A stretch of 32,705 bases of DNA, taken from Clostridium vincentii (GTDB lineage Bacteria; Bacillota; Clostridia; Clostridiales; Clostridiaceae). The stretch's first letter is position 1, and the number at the start of each line of letters is the position of its first letter. Made by a program: the position numbers and the translations under genes. The stretch is from contig NZ_PVXQ01000038.1 in assembly GCF_002995745.1 (NCBI RefSeq), positions 1 to 32,705 on the forward strand, read 5' to 3'. The notes under the pieces were generated by a model that was not told the DNA's origin, searched no databases, and saw nothing but the letters and a program-made list of their open reading frames with translations. Shown here in pieces: positions 16,937 to 25,206 of the stretch.

Positions 16937-18352
16937 CTATGAAATTAAACTACTCAGATCATTTCCACTTAAGACTAAGATATCCCCTGGTAAAATTAAG
17001 GTAGACCCCTTTGGTACTATAATTCTCCCAAATCTCTTAATCATAACAATAAGAATTTCTTCTGGAATATCAGCATCCATTATGCTTTTATTAGACCATT
17101 TACTATCCTTATCTATTGGCACTTCTATTAATTGAGTGCTTTCTTCTCCTTTAAAGTCATTAAAGGTTTTTACTTCTGTTGAATTATTATCAACTAAATC
17201 AAGGCTCCTTGCTACCTTTGGTAAAAGAGTTCCCTGAACTGCTACTGAGAATAAAGCAACAAAGAATACTATATGGAATATATCACTAGTTACTGCCACA
17301 TCATAATTTACAGCAAAAATGGCGAAAACTATTGATGCTGCTCCTCTGAGTCCTACCCAAGCTATAAATACTTGTTCCTTTATTGGAACCTTGAAGAAGC
17401 TCAATATGCTAAAGGTGGCTATAGGTCTAGCAACAAAAATTAAAAATATAGAAATAGCTACCCCTGTAAAAAGCACAGCAGGCAACCTTGATGGAAATGC
17501 TAATAAACCTAACATAAAGAATAATATTATTTGCATAATCCATGATATACCATCAAAGAAATGTATCAAACTCTTCTTATGAGGAATTCGATTATTCCCG
17601 AGAATAATACCTGAAATGTAAACACTTAAGAAACCATTTCCTCCAACCCATTCACTTAGATAAAAGGATAAAATAGCAATAGCCGTAACAAATATTGCAT
17701 AAAATCCGTCAATATCAAAGTTTGCCTTTCTTAAAAAATAAACTGTACCCTTAGCTAACAAGAAACCAATGACAAGTCCAAAAACAATTTGTTTTAGAAA
17801 AATAGGTATTATTGTATCAAAACCTCCGTTGCTCATTAGAGTAAGTATTACAATTGTACAAAGATATGCAAAGGGGTCATTACTTCCACTTTCGGCCTCT
17901 AATACGGAAGATAGACTTCCCTTTAGCTTCAATTTCTGTGATCTCAAAATTGCAAAGACCGATGCAGCATCTGTAGATGCAACTACCGAACCTATAAGTA
18001 ATCCCTCTAAAAACGAGGTATTAATAACATAATAACAAAATACCCCTGTAAGTCCTGCAGTTATGACAACTCCTACAGTTGACATAAGTATTGACTTAAC
18101 CGCAACAGGTTTCGCTCTTTTCCAATTTGTACAAAAACCTCCATAAAACATTATAAACAGCAGTCCTAACGAACATAGTTCCTGGGCCATTTTATAATTA
18201 CTAAAAGCTATTTTTCCGATGCCATCTGTGCCAAACAACATTCCAAGCACTATAAATACTAAAAGAATAGGTACTCCAAACTTATGGAGTGCCTTACTCG
18301 TTACTATACACACAATTAAAATTATTGCGAATATTATCATAAATTCTATCAT
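16937..18352 (-). CDS. K+/H+ antiporter, CPA1/NhaP2 (CvrA) type with TrkA-C domain
   Basis: A 471-residue transporter. About twelve membrane helices fill residues 1-385, with the conserved ion-site helices GSVVASTDAASVFAIL (the TD motif) and ESGSNDPFAYL (the ND motif) of the CPA1 family. Residues about 400-471 form a cytoplasmic TrkA-C (RCK_C) domain that usually gates the channel in response to nucleotides. It predicts export of potassium or sodium in exchange for protons during ionic or pH stress. The RBS is AGGGGGAAT before the ATG. It is divergent from a LysR-type gene that may control it. Precise ion preference cannot be read from the sequence. Confidence 0.9.
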   Translation of the reverse strand: MIEFMIIFAIILIVCIVTSKALHKFGVPILLVFIVLGMLFGTDGIGKIAFSNYKMAQELCSLGLLFIMFYGGFCTNWKRAKPVAVKSILMSTVGVVITAGLTGVFCYYVINTSFLEGLLIGSVVASTDAASVFAILRSQKLKLKGSLSSVLEAESGSNDPFAYLCTIVILTLMSNGGFDTIIPIFLKQIVFGLVIGFLLAKGTVYFLRKANFDIDGFYAIFVTAIAILSFYLSEWVGGNGFLSVYISGIILGNNRIPHKKSLIHFFDGISWIMQIILFFMLGLLAFPSRLPAVLFTGVAISIFLIFVARPIATFSILSFFKVPIKEQVFIAWVGLRGAASIVFAIFAVNYDVAVTSDIFHIVFFVALFSVAVQGTLLPKVARSLDLVDNNSTEVKTFNDFKGEESTQLIEVPIDKDSKWSNKSIMDADIPEEILIVMIKRFGRIIVPKGSTLILPGDILVLSGNDLSSLIS

Positions 18353-18399
18353 AAATTCCCCCTAGTTTATTTCGCAATAATGGCTCTACACATATTACT

Positions 18400-18428
18400 C
18401 TTATATAAATCATATCATATTTTGTCAT
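18400..18428 (-). promoter_or_regulatory. Antiporter promoter
   Basis: Minus strand: ATGACA (18423-18428, one mismatch to TTGACA), 17-bp spacer, TATAAG (18400-18405, one mismatch to TATAAT), about 50 bp before the antiporter ATG. Confidence 0.6.
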
Positions 18429-18460
18429 TTATTGTTTTATTTTGTTCTAAACAGATATGG

Positions 18461-18466
18461 TATAAT
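18461..18466 (+). promoter_or_regulatory. -10 element of the LysR gene
   Basis: A perfect TATAAT, 44 bp before the LysR start, with no strong -35. It lies back to back with the antiporter promoter, which starts 32 bp away; a shared regulator site between them is plausible. Confidence 0.45.
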
Positions 18467-18510
18467 ATAGATATATATTAATTATTAATACTATGAATAG
18501 GAGTTATGTT

Positions 18511-19401
18511 ATGATCAGTGATTTAAATCTATATAAAGTTTTCTATACCGTTGCAAACTGTAAAAGTATATCTGCTGCTGCAGAAAAACTATTTGTTTCC
18601 CAGCCAGCAGTAAGTAAATCTATTAAAGTGCTTGAGAATAATATTAATACAATTTTATTTATAAGGAGTTCTAAAGGAGTTTCTCTAACCCCTGAAGGAG
18701 AGCTTTTTTATCTATACATTAAAAATGGCTTTGAAGAATTTCTTTTAGGTGAAAATATATTAGAAAAAATTAAAAACAAAGAGGTAGGCTATATTAGTTT
18801 AGGGTTAAGTACTACCATAGGCAAAAATTATTTTCTACCTAGATTTGAAAAATTCGTGAAAATATATCCTGATTTCAAGGTAAACATTATAAATAAACCT
18901 ACCCTAGACACAATTCAATTAGTTAGGGAAGGATCTCTTGATTTAGCTATAGTTGGTCTTGATACTAAAGCTACTGAGTTGGAATTCATAGAGCTTAGTC
19001 AAATGCATGATATTTTTATTGCTAGTGCTGAATATTTAGATAAATTGAATTATTCCTCCATGGAGGATCTTTTTGATAAAGGTTCTTTTATGCTTTTAGA
19101 ATCCCCTAATGTTACAAGGCACCATATAGATAATTTTTTTGCAACTCAAGGCCTTAAAATCACTCCAGATATAGAAGCTAGTAATATGGATTTTCTTATA
19201 GAGTGTGTTAAAATCGGTCTTGGAATCACCTCTGTTGTTCGAGAGTTTGTCCATAAAGAATTAGAAGAAGGAAGCCTAGTTGAGCTCCCTCTTAACATAA
19301 ATATTCCACCTAGGTATATTGGAATTATCTATAAAAATTCTAATTACCTTTCTATTGCTACTAAAACATTAATTGACTTTTTACTATTGAATAAAGTATA
19401 G
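18511..19401 (+). CDS. LysR-family transcriptional regulator
   Basis: A 296-residue LTTR. The N-terminal helix-turn-helix is clear (SISAAAEKLFVSQPAVSKSIKVLE), and a periplasmic-binding-like effector domain fills about 90-296. An in-frame ATG at 18493 lies upstream. However, AGGAG at 18499-18503 lies inside that extension and is spaced 7 bases before ATG 18511, so the shorter form (MISDLNLYKVF) is chosen. The gene is divergent from the K+/H+ antiporter, the usual layout for LysR and its target. Its stop lies only 6 bp from the stop of the convergent binding-protein gene, with no terminator between. Confidence 0.93.
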   Translation: MISDLNLYKVFYTVANCKSISAAAEKLFVSQPAVSKSIKVLENNINTILFIRSSKGVSLTPEGELFYLYIKNGFEEFLLGENILEKIKNKEVGYISLGLSTTIGKNYFLPRFEKFVKIYPDFKVNIINKPTLDTIQLVREGSLDLAIVGLDTKATELEFIELSQMHDIFIASAEYLDKLNYSSMEDLFDKGSFMLLESPNVTRHHIDNFFATQGLKITPDIEASNMDFLIECVKIGLGITSVVREFVHKELEEGSLVELPLNINIPPRYIGIIYKNSNYLSIATKTLIDFLLLNKV

Positions 19402-19407
19402 ACTTAA

Positions 19408-20457
19408 TTATTTGTTTATTATAAATTCTTGGTAAGGAATACGAACTGCGATTCCTGTTTGATCAAATTTATAATTGGTGCCCTCAAGAGGTTTTTTACC
19501 ATAAGCTAGGTTCATTCCAATAGTATAAAGAGCTTCAGCCATAGCCTTTTGATCTTGAAGAACAGATCCTTCCATAATCCCTTTTCTAATTAATTCTTGA
19601 GCTGATGGTATTGCATCAACTCCAACTACTGATATATTTTTTCTTTCATCTCCCTTGTTATAACCATACACTTGTAATGCTTCAATAGCACCTTCTGCCA
19701 TAGAATCATTATTTGCAATTATTGCTTCAATTCCATTTCCATATTTTAGAAAAATTGATAAAATAGCTTCTTTAGCCAATTTTTTATTCCAGTCACAAAA
19801 TCGAGATTCAAGTTCTTCCGTCTTTATTCCTGCGTTATTAATTGTTAAAACTGAATATTTTGTTCTTTCTTTTGCTTCTATATTATCTTTTTCTCCTTTT
19901 AACATAATATATTGCATTATGCCATCCCCATTTCTATCTATAGCTGCTTTATCTGTATTCCATTTATCAATAAGAATTTTTGCTTGTAGAATACCAGCTT
20001 CTTTTGCATCGGTTCCTACATAATAAGCCCTTTCATAAGATTTAATAGGCTCTACTGCCAGCGGTTCTCTATTAAATAGAATTACTGGGATATTTGCCTC
20101 TTTAATTTTATTAATAACTTGTTGTGCATTTTTTACCTCAATTATATTTAATAATATAGCATCAACATGGTTTTGAATTAATGTATTAAGATTATCATTT
20201 TGTATAACTTCATTATTCTTACTATCTAAGAAAGTAAATTCAACTTTGCCTTCATTGTTTTTTTGAATCTCTTCTAAATCTTGCCGAAGTAAAGCAATAT
20301 AATCATCAGTAAAATCTATTAATAATACTCCTACTTTAACAGGCTCTCCTTCAGTTATGCTTAAACTAGCTCCCACTTTTTGGCTAACCCCTATTAATAT
20401 AGGCCTTATCATAACTACAACTATAGTAATTATTAGTATTTTCTTTATTTTTTTCAT
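19408..20457 (-). CDS. Galactose-type (MglB-like) substrate-binding protein, copy 1, no lipobox cysteine
   Basis: A 349-residue paralogue of E. coli MglB, the galactose/glucose-binding protein of ABC import and chemotaxis. Aligned features include DFTDDY at the sugar-site Asp, FNREP, the EF-hand-like calcium loop DRNGDGIMQ, W in CDWNKK, IANND and VGVDAIPSA. His152 and Asn256 of MglB are replaced by Asn and Gln. The N-terminal helix aligns residue for residue with copy 3, but lipobox Cys24 is Val (LIGV), so it cannot be lipidated there. It may remain helix-anchored or be cleaved after VGA. No permease or ATPase gene is near. RBS AGGGAGG precedes the ATG; copy 2 lies 50 bp upstream and may be cotranscribed. 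Confidence 0.9.
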   Translation of the reverse strand: MKKIKKILIITIVVVMIRPILIGVSQKVGASLSITEGEPVKVGVLLIDFTDDYIALLRQDLEEIQKNNEGKVEFTFLDSKNNEVIQNDNLNTLIQNHVDAILLNIIEVKNAQQVINKIKEANIPVILFNREPLAVEPIKSYERAYYVGTDAKEAGILQAKILIDKWNTDKAAIDRNGDGIMQYIMLKGEKDNIEAKERTKYSVLTINNAGIKTEELESRFCDWNKKLAKEAILSIFLKYGNGIEAIIANNDSMAEGAIEALQVYGYNKGDERKNISVVGVDAIPSAQELIRKGIMEGSVLQDQKAMAEALYTIGMNLAYGKKPLEGTNYKFDQTGIAVRIPYQEFIINK

Positions 20458-20507
20458 TTTAACCTCCCTATGATAGGTTTAATCACAGTACGTAAATATA
20501 TATAAAC

Positions 20508-21560
20508 TTAATCACTTATTTTAAATTCTTGGTAAGGAATACGAACTGCAACTCCGGTGTCATCAAATTTATATTGTGTCCCTTCAAGAGGTGGCTTACC
20601 AGAAACTAAGTTCATTGCCATAGTATACATAGTTTCTGCCATAGCACGATCATCTTGAAGAACAGAACCTGTCATAATTCCTTTTCTAATTAACTCTTGA
20701 ACTGATGGCAATGCATCAACTCCAATAACTGCAATTGTTGGAGTTTTATCTCCCTTGTTATAACCATACGTTTGTAAGGCATCAATAACTCCTTCTGCCA
20801 TAGTATCATCATTTGCAATTATTACTTCAATTCTATTTCCATATTTTAGAAAAAACGATAAAATAGCCTCTTTAGCTAATTCTCTATTCCAGTTAGCATA
20901 TGTTGATGCAAGTTCCTCTGTTTTTATTCCTGCATTATTAATTGTTAATATAGAATGTTTCGTTCTTTCAAGTTCTTCTAGATTATCCTTTTCACCTTTT
21001 AATATAATATATTGCATTACGTCATCCCTATTTTTATCTATAGAGGTCTTATCTGTGTTCCATTTATCAACAAGGATTTGTCCTTGTAAAATGCCTGCTT
21101 CTTTTGAATCTGTTCCTATATAATAAGCTTTTTCATAAGATTTAATAGGCTCTATTGTAATTGGTTCTCTCTGAAATAGAATTACTGGAATATTAGCTTG
21201 TTTAATTTTATCAATAACTGGTTGCGCATTTTTCACCTCAATTAAATTCAATAAAATAAGATCAACATGTGTTTTAAGTAGTGTATCAAGGTTCTCATCT
21301 TGTATAGTTTGATCTCCCTTACCATCAAAGAAAGTAAACTCAATTTTGTCAATATTTCTTCTTTGAATCTCTTCCAGATCTCGGCCAATTAAAGAAATGA
21401 AATCATCAGTAAAATCCAGTAATAATACTCCTACTTTCACAGGTTTTCCTTCAACAACCCTTGAGTTAGTCATCACCATCTTTTCAGCATAACCTGTTAA
21501 TATAGAATTTATCATAAATATAACTAGCGTAATTATTAATATTTTCTTTAATTTTATCAT
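20508..21560 (-). CDS. Galactose-type (MglB-like) substrate-binding protein, copy 2, no lipobox cysteine
   Basis: A 350-residue second paralogue. ATG 21560 (MIKLKK) is chosen over an ATG four codons earlier because GGAGG lies 5 bases before it. The sugar-site Asp and Phe are kept (DFTDDF). N91 of MglB is Gln (FQREP) and IANND is IANDD. The calcium loop is altered (DKNRDDVMQ). Lipobox Cys24 is Tyr (LTGY), a single-base change from TGT to TAT relative to copy 3. It shares most residues with copy 1, so these two are the most recent duplicates. A promoter region similar to that of copy 3 lies upstream. Confidence 0.9.
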   Translation of the reverse strand: MIKLKKILIITLVIFMINSILTGYAEKMVMTNSRVVEGKPVKVGVLLLDFTDDFISLIGRDLEEIQRRNIDKIEFTFFDGKGDQTIQDENLDTLLKTHVDLILLNLIEVKNAQPVIDKIKQANIPVILFQREPITIEPIKSYEKAYYIGTDSKEAGILQGQILVDKWNTDKTSIDKNRDDVMQYIILKGEKDNLEELERTKHSILTINNAGIKTEELASTYANWNRELAKEAILSFFLKYGNRIEVIIANDDTMAEGVIDALQTYGYNKGDKTPTIAVIGVDALPSVQELIRKGIMTGSVLQDDRAMAETMYTMAMNLVSGKPPLEGTQYKFDDTGVAVRIPYQEFKISD

Positions 21561-21600
21561 TCTTGCCTCCATGCCAATATCCGAATTACAGTGCAGAAAT

Positions 21601-21677
21601 CCTAGTATTTTAGTCTCGAATTCTGATTTAATATTATTATTCTTTTTAATTAAGAAATTTATACTAAAAATACTAGG
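21601..21677 (-). promoter_or_regulatory. Promoter region of copy 2 flanked by an inverted repeat
   Basis: A TATAAA -10 on the minus strand (21658-21663) lies in a context (AGTATAAATTT) that is also found before copy 3. Arms CCTAGTATTTTAGT (21601-21614) and ACTAAAAATACTAGG (21663-21677) are inverted repeats with one bulge, on either side of the predicted start site. A protein-binding or looping site is possible; no -35 is clear. Confidence 0.35.
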
Positions 21678-21730
21678 TTTCCTCTATCGTTAAAAGTACC
21701 TAATAAAATTATCAAGAACTGTAAATAGAC

Positions 21731-22780
21731 TTAATTGTTTACATATTTTTTAAGAGGTATACGAATAGAAACTCCAGTATCATCAACTTTGTATTGTGTC
21801 TCCTCAAGAGGTTTCTTACCAGAGACCAAGTTCATTCCAATAGTATAAATGGCTTCAGCCATAGCTTTTGCATCTTGAACTACTGTCCCTTCCATGAAAC
21901 CCCTTTTAATTAATTCTTGGGCTGCTGGTGTTCCATCAGCTCCAACTACTGGAATTGTTCTTGCTTTATCCCCCAAGTTATAACCATATGTTTGTAATGC
22001 TTCAATAGCCCCCTCTGCCATACCATCATTATTTGCAATTATTACGTCGATTTTGTTTCCCTGACTTAAAAGAAAAGCTGCAACAGCTTGCCTTGCTAAT
22101 TCTTTATCCCAGTTAGAAATTGATGATGCAAGTTCCTGTGTATTTATTCCTGCATTATTAATTGCAAAAACCGAATATTTTGTTCTTCCAATTGTTTCAA
22201 AATTGTCTTTGAAACCTTGTAATATAATATACTGCATTATGTTATCTCCATTTCTATCTATAACTGCTTTCCTAGAATTCCACGCATCAACAAGAATTTC
22301 GCCTTGCATAGTACCAATTTCCTTTGGATCACTTCCTACATAAAAGGCTTTTTCATAAGATTTAATAGTATCTGTTATAACTGGCTCCCTATTAAAGAAA
22401 ATTACTGGAACGTTGTATTCTTTAATTTTATTAATTACTCTTTCTGAAGCTGTTATATCAGATATACTTAATAATATAAGATCCACCCCTTCTTTAAGCA
22501 ATTTATCAATATATTCATCTTGTTCAGCTTGATTTTCATTAGCATCAAGAACAAAAAACTTAACTTTATTTGGATTTTCTTTTTGAATTCTTTCTAAATT
22601 TTCAACAATCAAAGGTATAAAATTGACCTTGCCCCTGTTCACTAATACACCTACTTTTGCCGGTCTCCCTTCAACAACCTTTGAACTACTTTCTATTATC
22701 TTCTTACCACAACCTGATAATATAGAAGTAATAATTACTACAACCATAGTAACTGTTAATATATTCTTAATTTTTTTCAT
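21731..22780 (-). CDS. Galactose-type (MglB-like) substrate-binding lipoprotein, copy 3
   Basis: A 349-residue lipoprotein. The start ATG 22780 has AAGGAGG 7 bases before it; an upstream in-frame ATG would add 21 charged residues ahead of the signal. The signal peptide ends in lipobox LSGC with Cys24, so this copy should be anchored to the outer face of the membrane. The MglB fold is clear (FNREP, calcium loop DRNGDNIMQ, SNWDKE, IANNDGMAEG). The N-terminal sugar-site Asp is missing (RGKVNF where MglB has KYDDNF), and the VGVDALP motif is VGADGTP. Its ligand may therefore differ from those of copies 1 and 2. No transporter partners are adjacent; sharing a distant MglAC or a chemoreceptor role are options. 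Confidence 0.92.
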   Translation of the reverse strand: MKKIKNILTVTMVVVIITSILSGCGKKIIESSSKVVEGRPAKVGVLVNRGKVNFIPLIVENLERIQKENPNKVKFFVLDANENQAEQDEYIDKLLKEGVDLILLSISDITASERVINKIKEYNVPVIFFNREPVITDTIKSYEKAFYVGSDPKEIGTMQGEILVDAWNSRKAVIDRNGDNIMQYIILQGFKDNFETIGRTKYSVFAINNAGINTQELASSISNWDKELARQAVAAFLLSQGNKIDVIIANNDGMAEGAIEALQTYGYNLGDKARTIPVVGADGTPAAQELIKRGFMEGTVVQDAKAMAEAIYTIGMNLVSGKKPLEETQYKVDDTGVSIRIPLKKYVNN

Positions 22781-22883
22781 CTTTCTCCTCCTTGGCAATA
22801 TTTCCCTCTTTGGTTCAGAGATTTTACTCTTTTTGGTCTCCAAATAATATTTAATATTCTTATTATCCTTTTAAATGAAAAAA

Positions 22884-22889
22884 TTTATA
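22884..22889 (-). promoter_or_regulatory. Probable -10 of binding-protein copy 3
   Basis: TATAAA on the minus strand in the context TTAGTATAAATTT, matched by the equivalent site before copy 2 at 21658-21663. The duplication therefore appears to include the promoter. No -35 was assigned. Confidence 0.4.
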
Positions 22890-22934
22890 CTAACATTAAT
22901 AGGGTTCTTATAGTTTTAAAATTAATTAATAAAC

Positions 22935-22990
22935 AATAAAGGACTGTAAATAGATTTATAAAAATATAAATCTATTTACAATCCTTTATT
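22935..22990 (-). terminator. Terminator after N-carbamoylputrescine amidase
   Basis: Two 26-base arms (22935-22960, 22965-22990) with a 4-base loop and one mismatch, which is a U-G pair only in the minus transcript. It overlaps the stop codon. The stem is AT-rich, with a T-rich tail. Confidence 0.75.
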
Positions 22991-23849
22991 TACTTGAATC
23001 CATGCTCATAATAGATCCATACATTTCAGGTCTTCTATCTCTAAACACTCCCCAGCCTTGTCTTTTTTCTCTTATTTTATCTAAATCAAATTCAGCCACT
23101 AAAACAGTTTGATTTTTTCTATCTGCCTGTGCTATAATTTCTCCTGTAGGTCCTGCTATAAAAGAACTACCATAAAATGTCATGGACGTTTCATCTATTT
23201 CTGTCCCTATTCTATTGGATGCAATCAAAGGCATAATATTTGCTGCTGCATGGCCTTGCATAACCCTTTGCCAATGTGTTTGACTGTCCTCACCTAAAAT
23301 CGGTTCAGAACCTATAGCAGTTGGATACATTAATATTTCAGCTCCAAGAAGTGCCATGCCCCTTGCTGCTTCTGGGAACCATTGGTCCCAGCATACTCCT
23401 ACTCCAATTTTACCATAGGCTGTATTCCAGACCTTAAATCCTGTATCTCCTGGGGAAAAATAAAATTTTTCTTCATAACTATGTCCATCTGGAATATGAG
23501 TTTTACGATATATTCCTAAAATCTCTCCACTAACATCTATCATTGCTAGAGTATTAAATGTTACATTCCCTGCTCTTTCAAAAAAACTAATAGGGAGGAC
23601 CACTTTGAGCTCTTTTGCTATTTTTTTAAAATGGTTTATTGCCCTATTATCTTCAAGAGTAGTTGCTAACTTTAAATACTCATATTTCTCCTGCTGACAA
23701 AAGTACGGTGTTTCAAATAATTCTTGAAGTAATATTATATTAGCTCCTTTTTCAGATGCTTCCCTTACCATGACTTCTGCCTTTTTTATATTGTTATCTA
23801 AGTCCCAAGAACAAGCCATCTGGGTTACTGCTACTTTAACTCTTCTCAT
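22986..23849 (-). CDS. aguB: N-carbamoylputrescine amidase
   Basis: A 287-residue carbon-nitrogen hydrolase that splits N-carbamoylputrescine into putrescine, CO2 and ammonia. The nitrilase-fold triad is visible: Glu43 (LLQELFETPYF), Lys116 (YRKTHIPDG) and Cys153 (VGVCWDQWFPEAARG). The motifs PTAIGSEP and HWQRVMQGHAAAN are typical of AguB. The length equals that of plant and bacterial homologues. It lies 21 bp after agmatine deiminase, the enzyme that makes its substrate, so the two act in sequence and are co-expressed. The protein is cytoplasmic and probably multimeric. Confidence 0.96.
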   Translation of the reverse strand: MRRVKVAVTQMACSWDLDNNIKKAEVMVREASEKGANIILLQELFETPYFCQQEKYEYLKLATTLEDNRAINHFKKIAKELKVVLPISFFERAGNVTFNTLAMIDVSGEILGIYRKTHIPDGHSYEEKFYFSPGDTGFKVWNTAYGKIGVGVCWDQWFPEAARGMALLGAEILMYPTAIGSEPILGEDSQTHWQRVMQGHAAANIMPLIASNRIGTEIDETSMTFYGSSFIAGPTGEIIAQADRKNQTVLVAEFDLDKIREKRQGWGVFRDRRPEMYGSIMSMDSSK

Positions 23850-23870
23850 TTCAAACTCCTCCCTTCTATT

Positions 23871-24962
23871 TTATTTAGGTATTTGTTGAGTTATACAATG
23901 AATATTTCCTCCACCAAGCAATATTTCCCTTGTATATATGGGAATAACTTCTCTATCAGGATAGAGTTCTTTAATTTTATTTACTGCAAGTATATCATTT
24001 TTATCACCAAATATAGGCATAACTACACCACCATTCGCAACATAATAATTTATATAAGATGCTGCTAATCTTTCACCTTCATGTCTACTTTTAGTTCCTA
24101 TTACCATCTCTATTCCTAAGCATTCATCCTGTAAAATATACATAGGTTCTGGTACTAAAATCTTATGAATTTCAAAGCTTCGTCCTTTAGCATCAGTTTC
24201 ATTCTTTAATATTTCATAGCAATTTAAAGATAATTCATACTGAGGATCCTCTTCATTATCTGACCAAGCTAACGCAATAATACTTGGCTTTACAAATGTA
24301 GCTATATTATCAATATGTTCATTTGTCTCATCTAAAAATATCCCTCTTTTAAGCCATATTACCTTCTCTACATTCAAATAATTTTTAATGGTATCTTCAA
24401 TTTCTTTTTTTGTCTTAGTAGGATTTCTTCCAACACTTAATAGACATTCCTCCGTTACTAAAGCTGTCCCTTCTCCATCAACATGTACAGAACCGCCCTC
24501 TAAAACAAAATTATCTATCTCATAAATATCCTTTCTTTCTATTTCACATATCTTTCTTGCAACCTTTTCGTCCTTATCCCAGGGAAAATAAAGTCCATCA
24601 ATTAAGCCACCCCAAGCATTAAAGCCCCAATCAATTCCCCTAACAGCTCCATCTTTATTTTTAATAAAGGTAGGTCCCGAATCACGAACCCAGGAATCAT
24701 TATTAGCTATTTCAACCACTCTTATATAATCTGGAAGCATCTCCCGTGCAATATCATACTGCGCTTCGCTAACTCCCATTGTAACTGGCTCAAACTTTGC
24801 AATTGCTTTAGCTACCTCTACAAAAGCCTTTTGAGCAGGCTTTGCCAAAGCTCTCCAATTATCAGTCCTTTCAGGCCAAAGCATATAAGATCCCGCATGA
24901 GGTTCAAATTCTCCTGGCATTTTAAATCCATCTTTTTTAGGTATACTACTTAAAACTCTCAT
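23871..24962 (-). CDS. aguA: Agmatine deiminase
   Basis: AguA hydrolyses agmatine to N-carbamoylputrescine and ammonia. The product has 363 residues from ATG 24962, which has AAGGAGG 8 bases upstream. An in-frame ATG at 24998 would add 12 residues not typical of the family. Family marks are MPGEFEPHAGSYMLWPERTD near the start, NDSWVRDSGPTF, FVLEGGSVHVDGEGT, and the catalytic cysteine Cys356 in GGGNIHCITQQ at the very end. AguB follows 21 bp downstream. The upstream leader contains a repeat array with hairpins and is separated from patA by a terminator, so it should have its own promoter or depend on read-through. Confidence 0.96.
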   Translation of the reverse strand: MRVLSSIPKKDGFKMPGEFEPHAGSYMLWPERTDNWRALAKPAQKAFVEVAKAIAKFEPVTMGVSEAQYDIAREMLPDYIRVVEIANNDSWVRDSGPTFIKNKDGAVRGIDWGFNAWGGLIDGLYFPWDKDEKVARKICEIERKDIYEIDNFVLEGGSVHVDGEGTALVTEECLLSVGRNPTKTKKEIEDTIKNYLNVEKVIWLKRGIFLDETNEHIDNIATFVKPSIIALAWSDNEEDPQYELSLNCYEILKNETDAKGRSFEIHKILVPEPMYILQDECLGIEMVIGTKSRHEGERLAASYINYYVANGGVVMPIFGDKNDILAVNKIKELYPDREVIPIYTREILLGGGNIHCITQQIPK

Positions 24963-24999
24963 ATATAGCGCCTCCTTCATTTTAGTTAGATAGAACAAA

Positions 25000-25012
25000 G
25001 TGGCTACGCCAC
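25000..25012 (-). repeat. Short hairpin at the end of the repeat array, 37 bp before aguA
   Basis: GTGGC and GCCAC with a 3-base loop. It follows the two 38-bp repeats (in minus orientation) and a partial, decayed third unit beginning CCTCCGAAGG. It lies in the leader of aguA. Confidence 0.5.
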
Positions 25013-25026
25013 ACTGCCTTCGGAGG

Positions 25027-25102
25027 AGTTGAAAATTGACACCTGGAAGGTGCCCCTTACGGGGAATTGAAAGTTGACACCTGGAAGGCGCCCCTTGCGG
25101 GG
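25027..25102 (-). repeat. Tandem pair of 38-bp repeats with GNRA-capped hairpins
   Basis: Two adjacent 38-bp units (25027-25064 and 25065-25102) differ at six positions. On the minus strand each begins CCCCGCAAGGGG or CCCCGTAAGGGG, a stem capped by GCAA or GUAA, both GNRA tetraloops. Each continues with a CRCCT / AGGTG stem in which the variable base keeps pairing. The sequence is GC-rich against its surroundings and resembles dispersed clostridial repeats. It lies in the 302-bp gap between patA and aguA. Confidence 0.8.
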
Positions 25103-25117
25103 AGTTATAGGATAAAG

Positions 25118-25153
25118 CTCCAACTCTCCATTCTCAACTCTCCATTTTCAACT
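25118..25153 (-). repeat. Short 14-bp tandem repeats
   Basis: Minus-strand units AGTTGAAAATGGAG (25140-25153) and AGTTGAGAATGGAG (25126-25139), with a partial third copy AGTTGGAG (25118-25125). Such purine-rich iterations are of the kind found scattered between genes in clostridia. They directly precede the 38-bp repeat pair. Confidence 0.75.
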
Positions 25154-25206
25154 TTAATTTTTTGATATAACAAACTTTTATACTTAAAAATTTCTATACA
25201 TAAATA

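Noticed and set aside
18493..18510. Upstream ATG start for the LysR protein
   Set aside because: The Shine-Dalgarno AGGAG lies after this ATG and is well spaced for ATG 18511, so the longer form is unlikely.
25000..25153. CRISPR-like array
   Set aside because: The two 38-bp units are directly adjacent without spacers and no cas genes are present.
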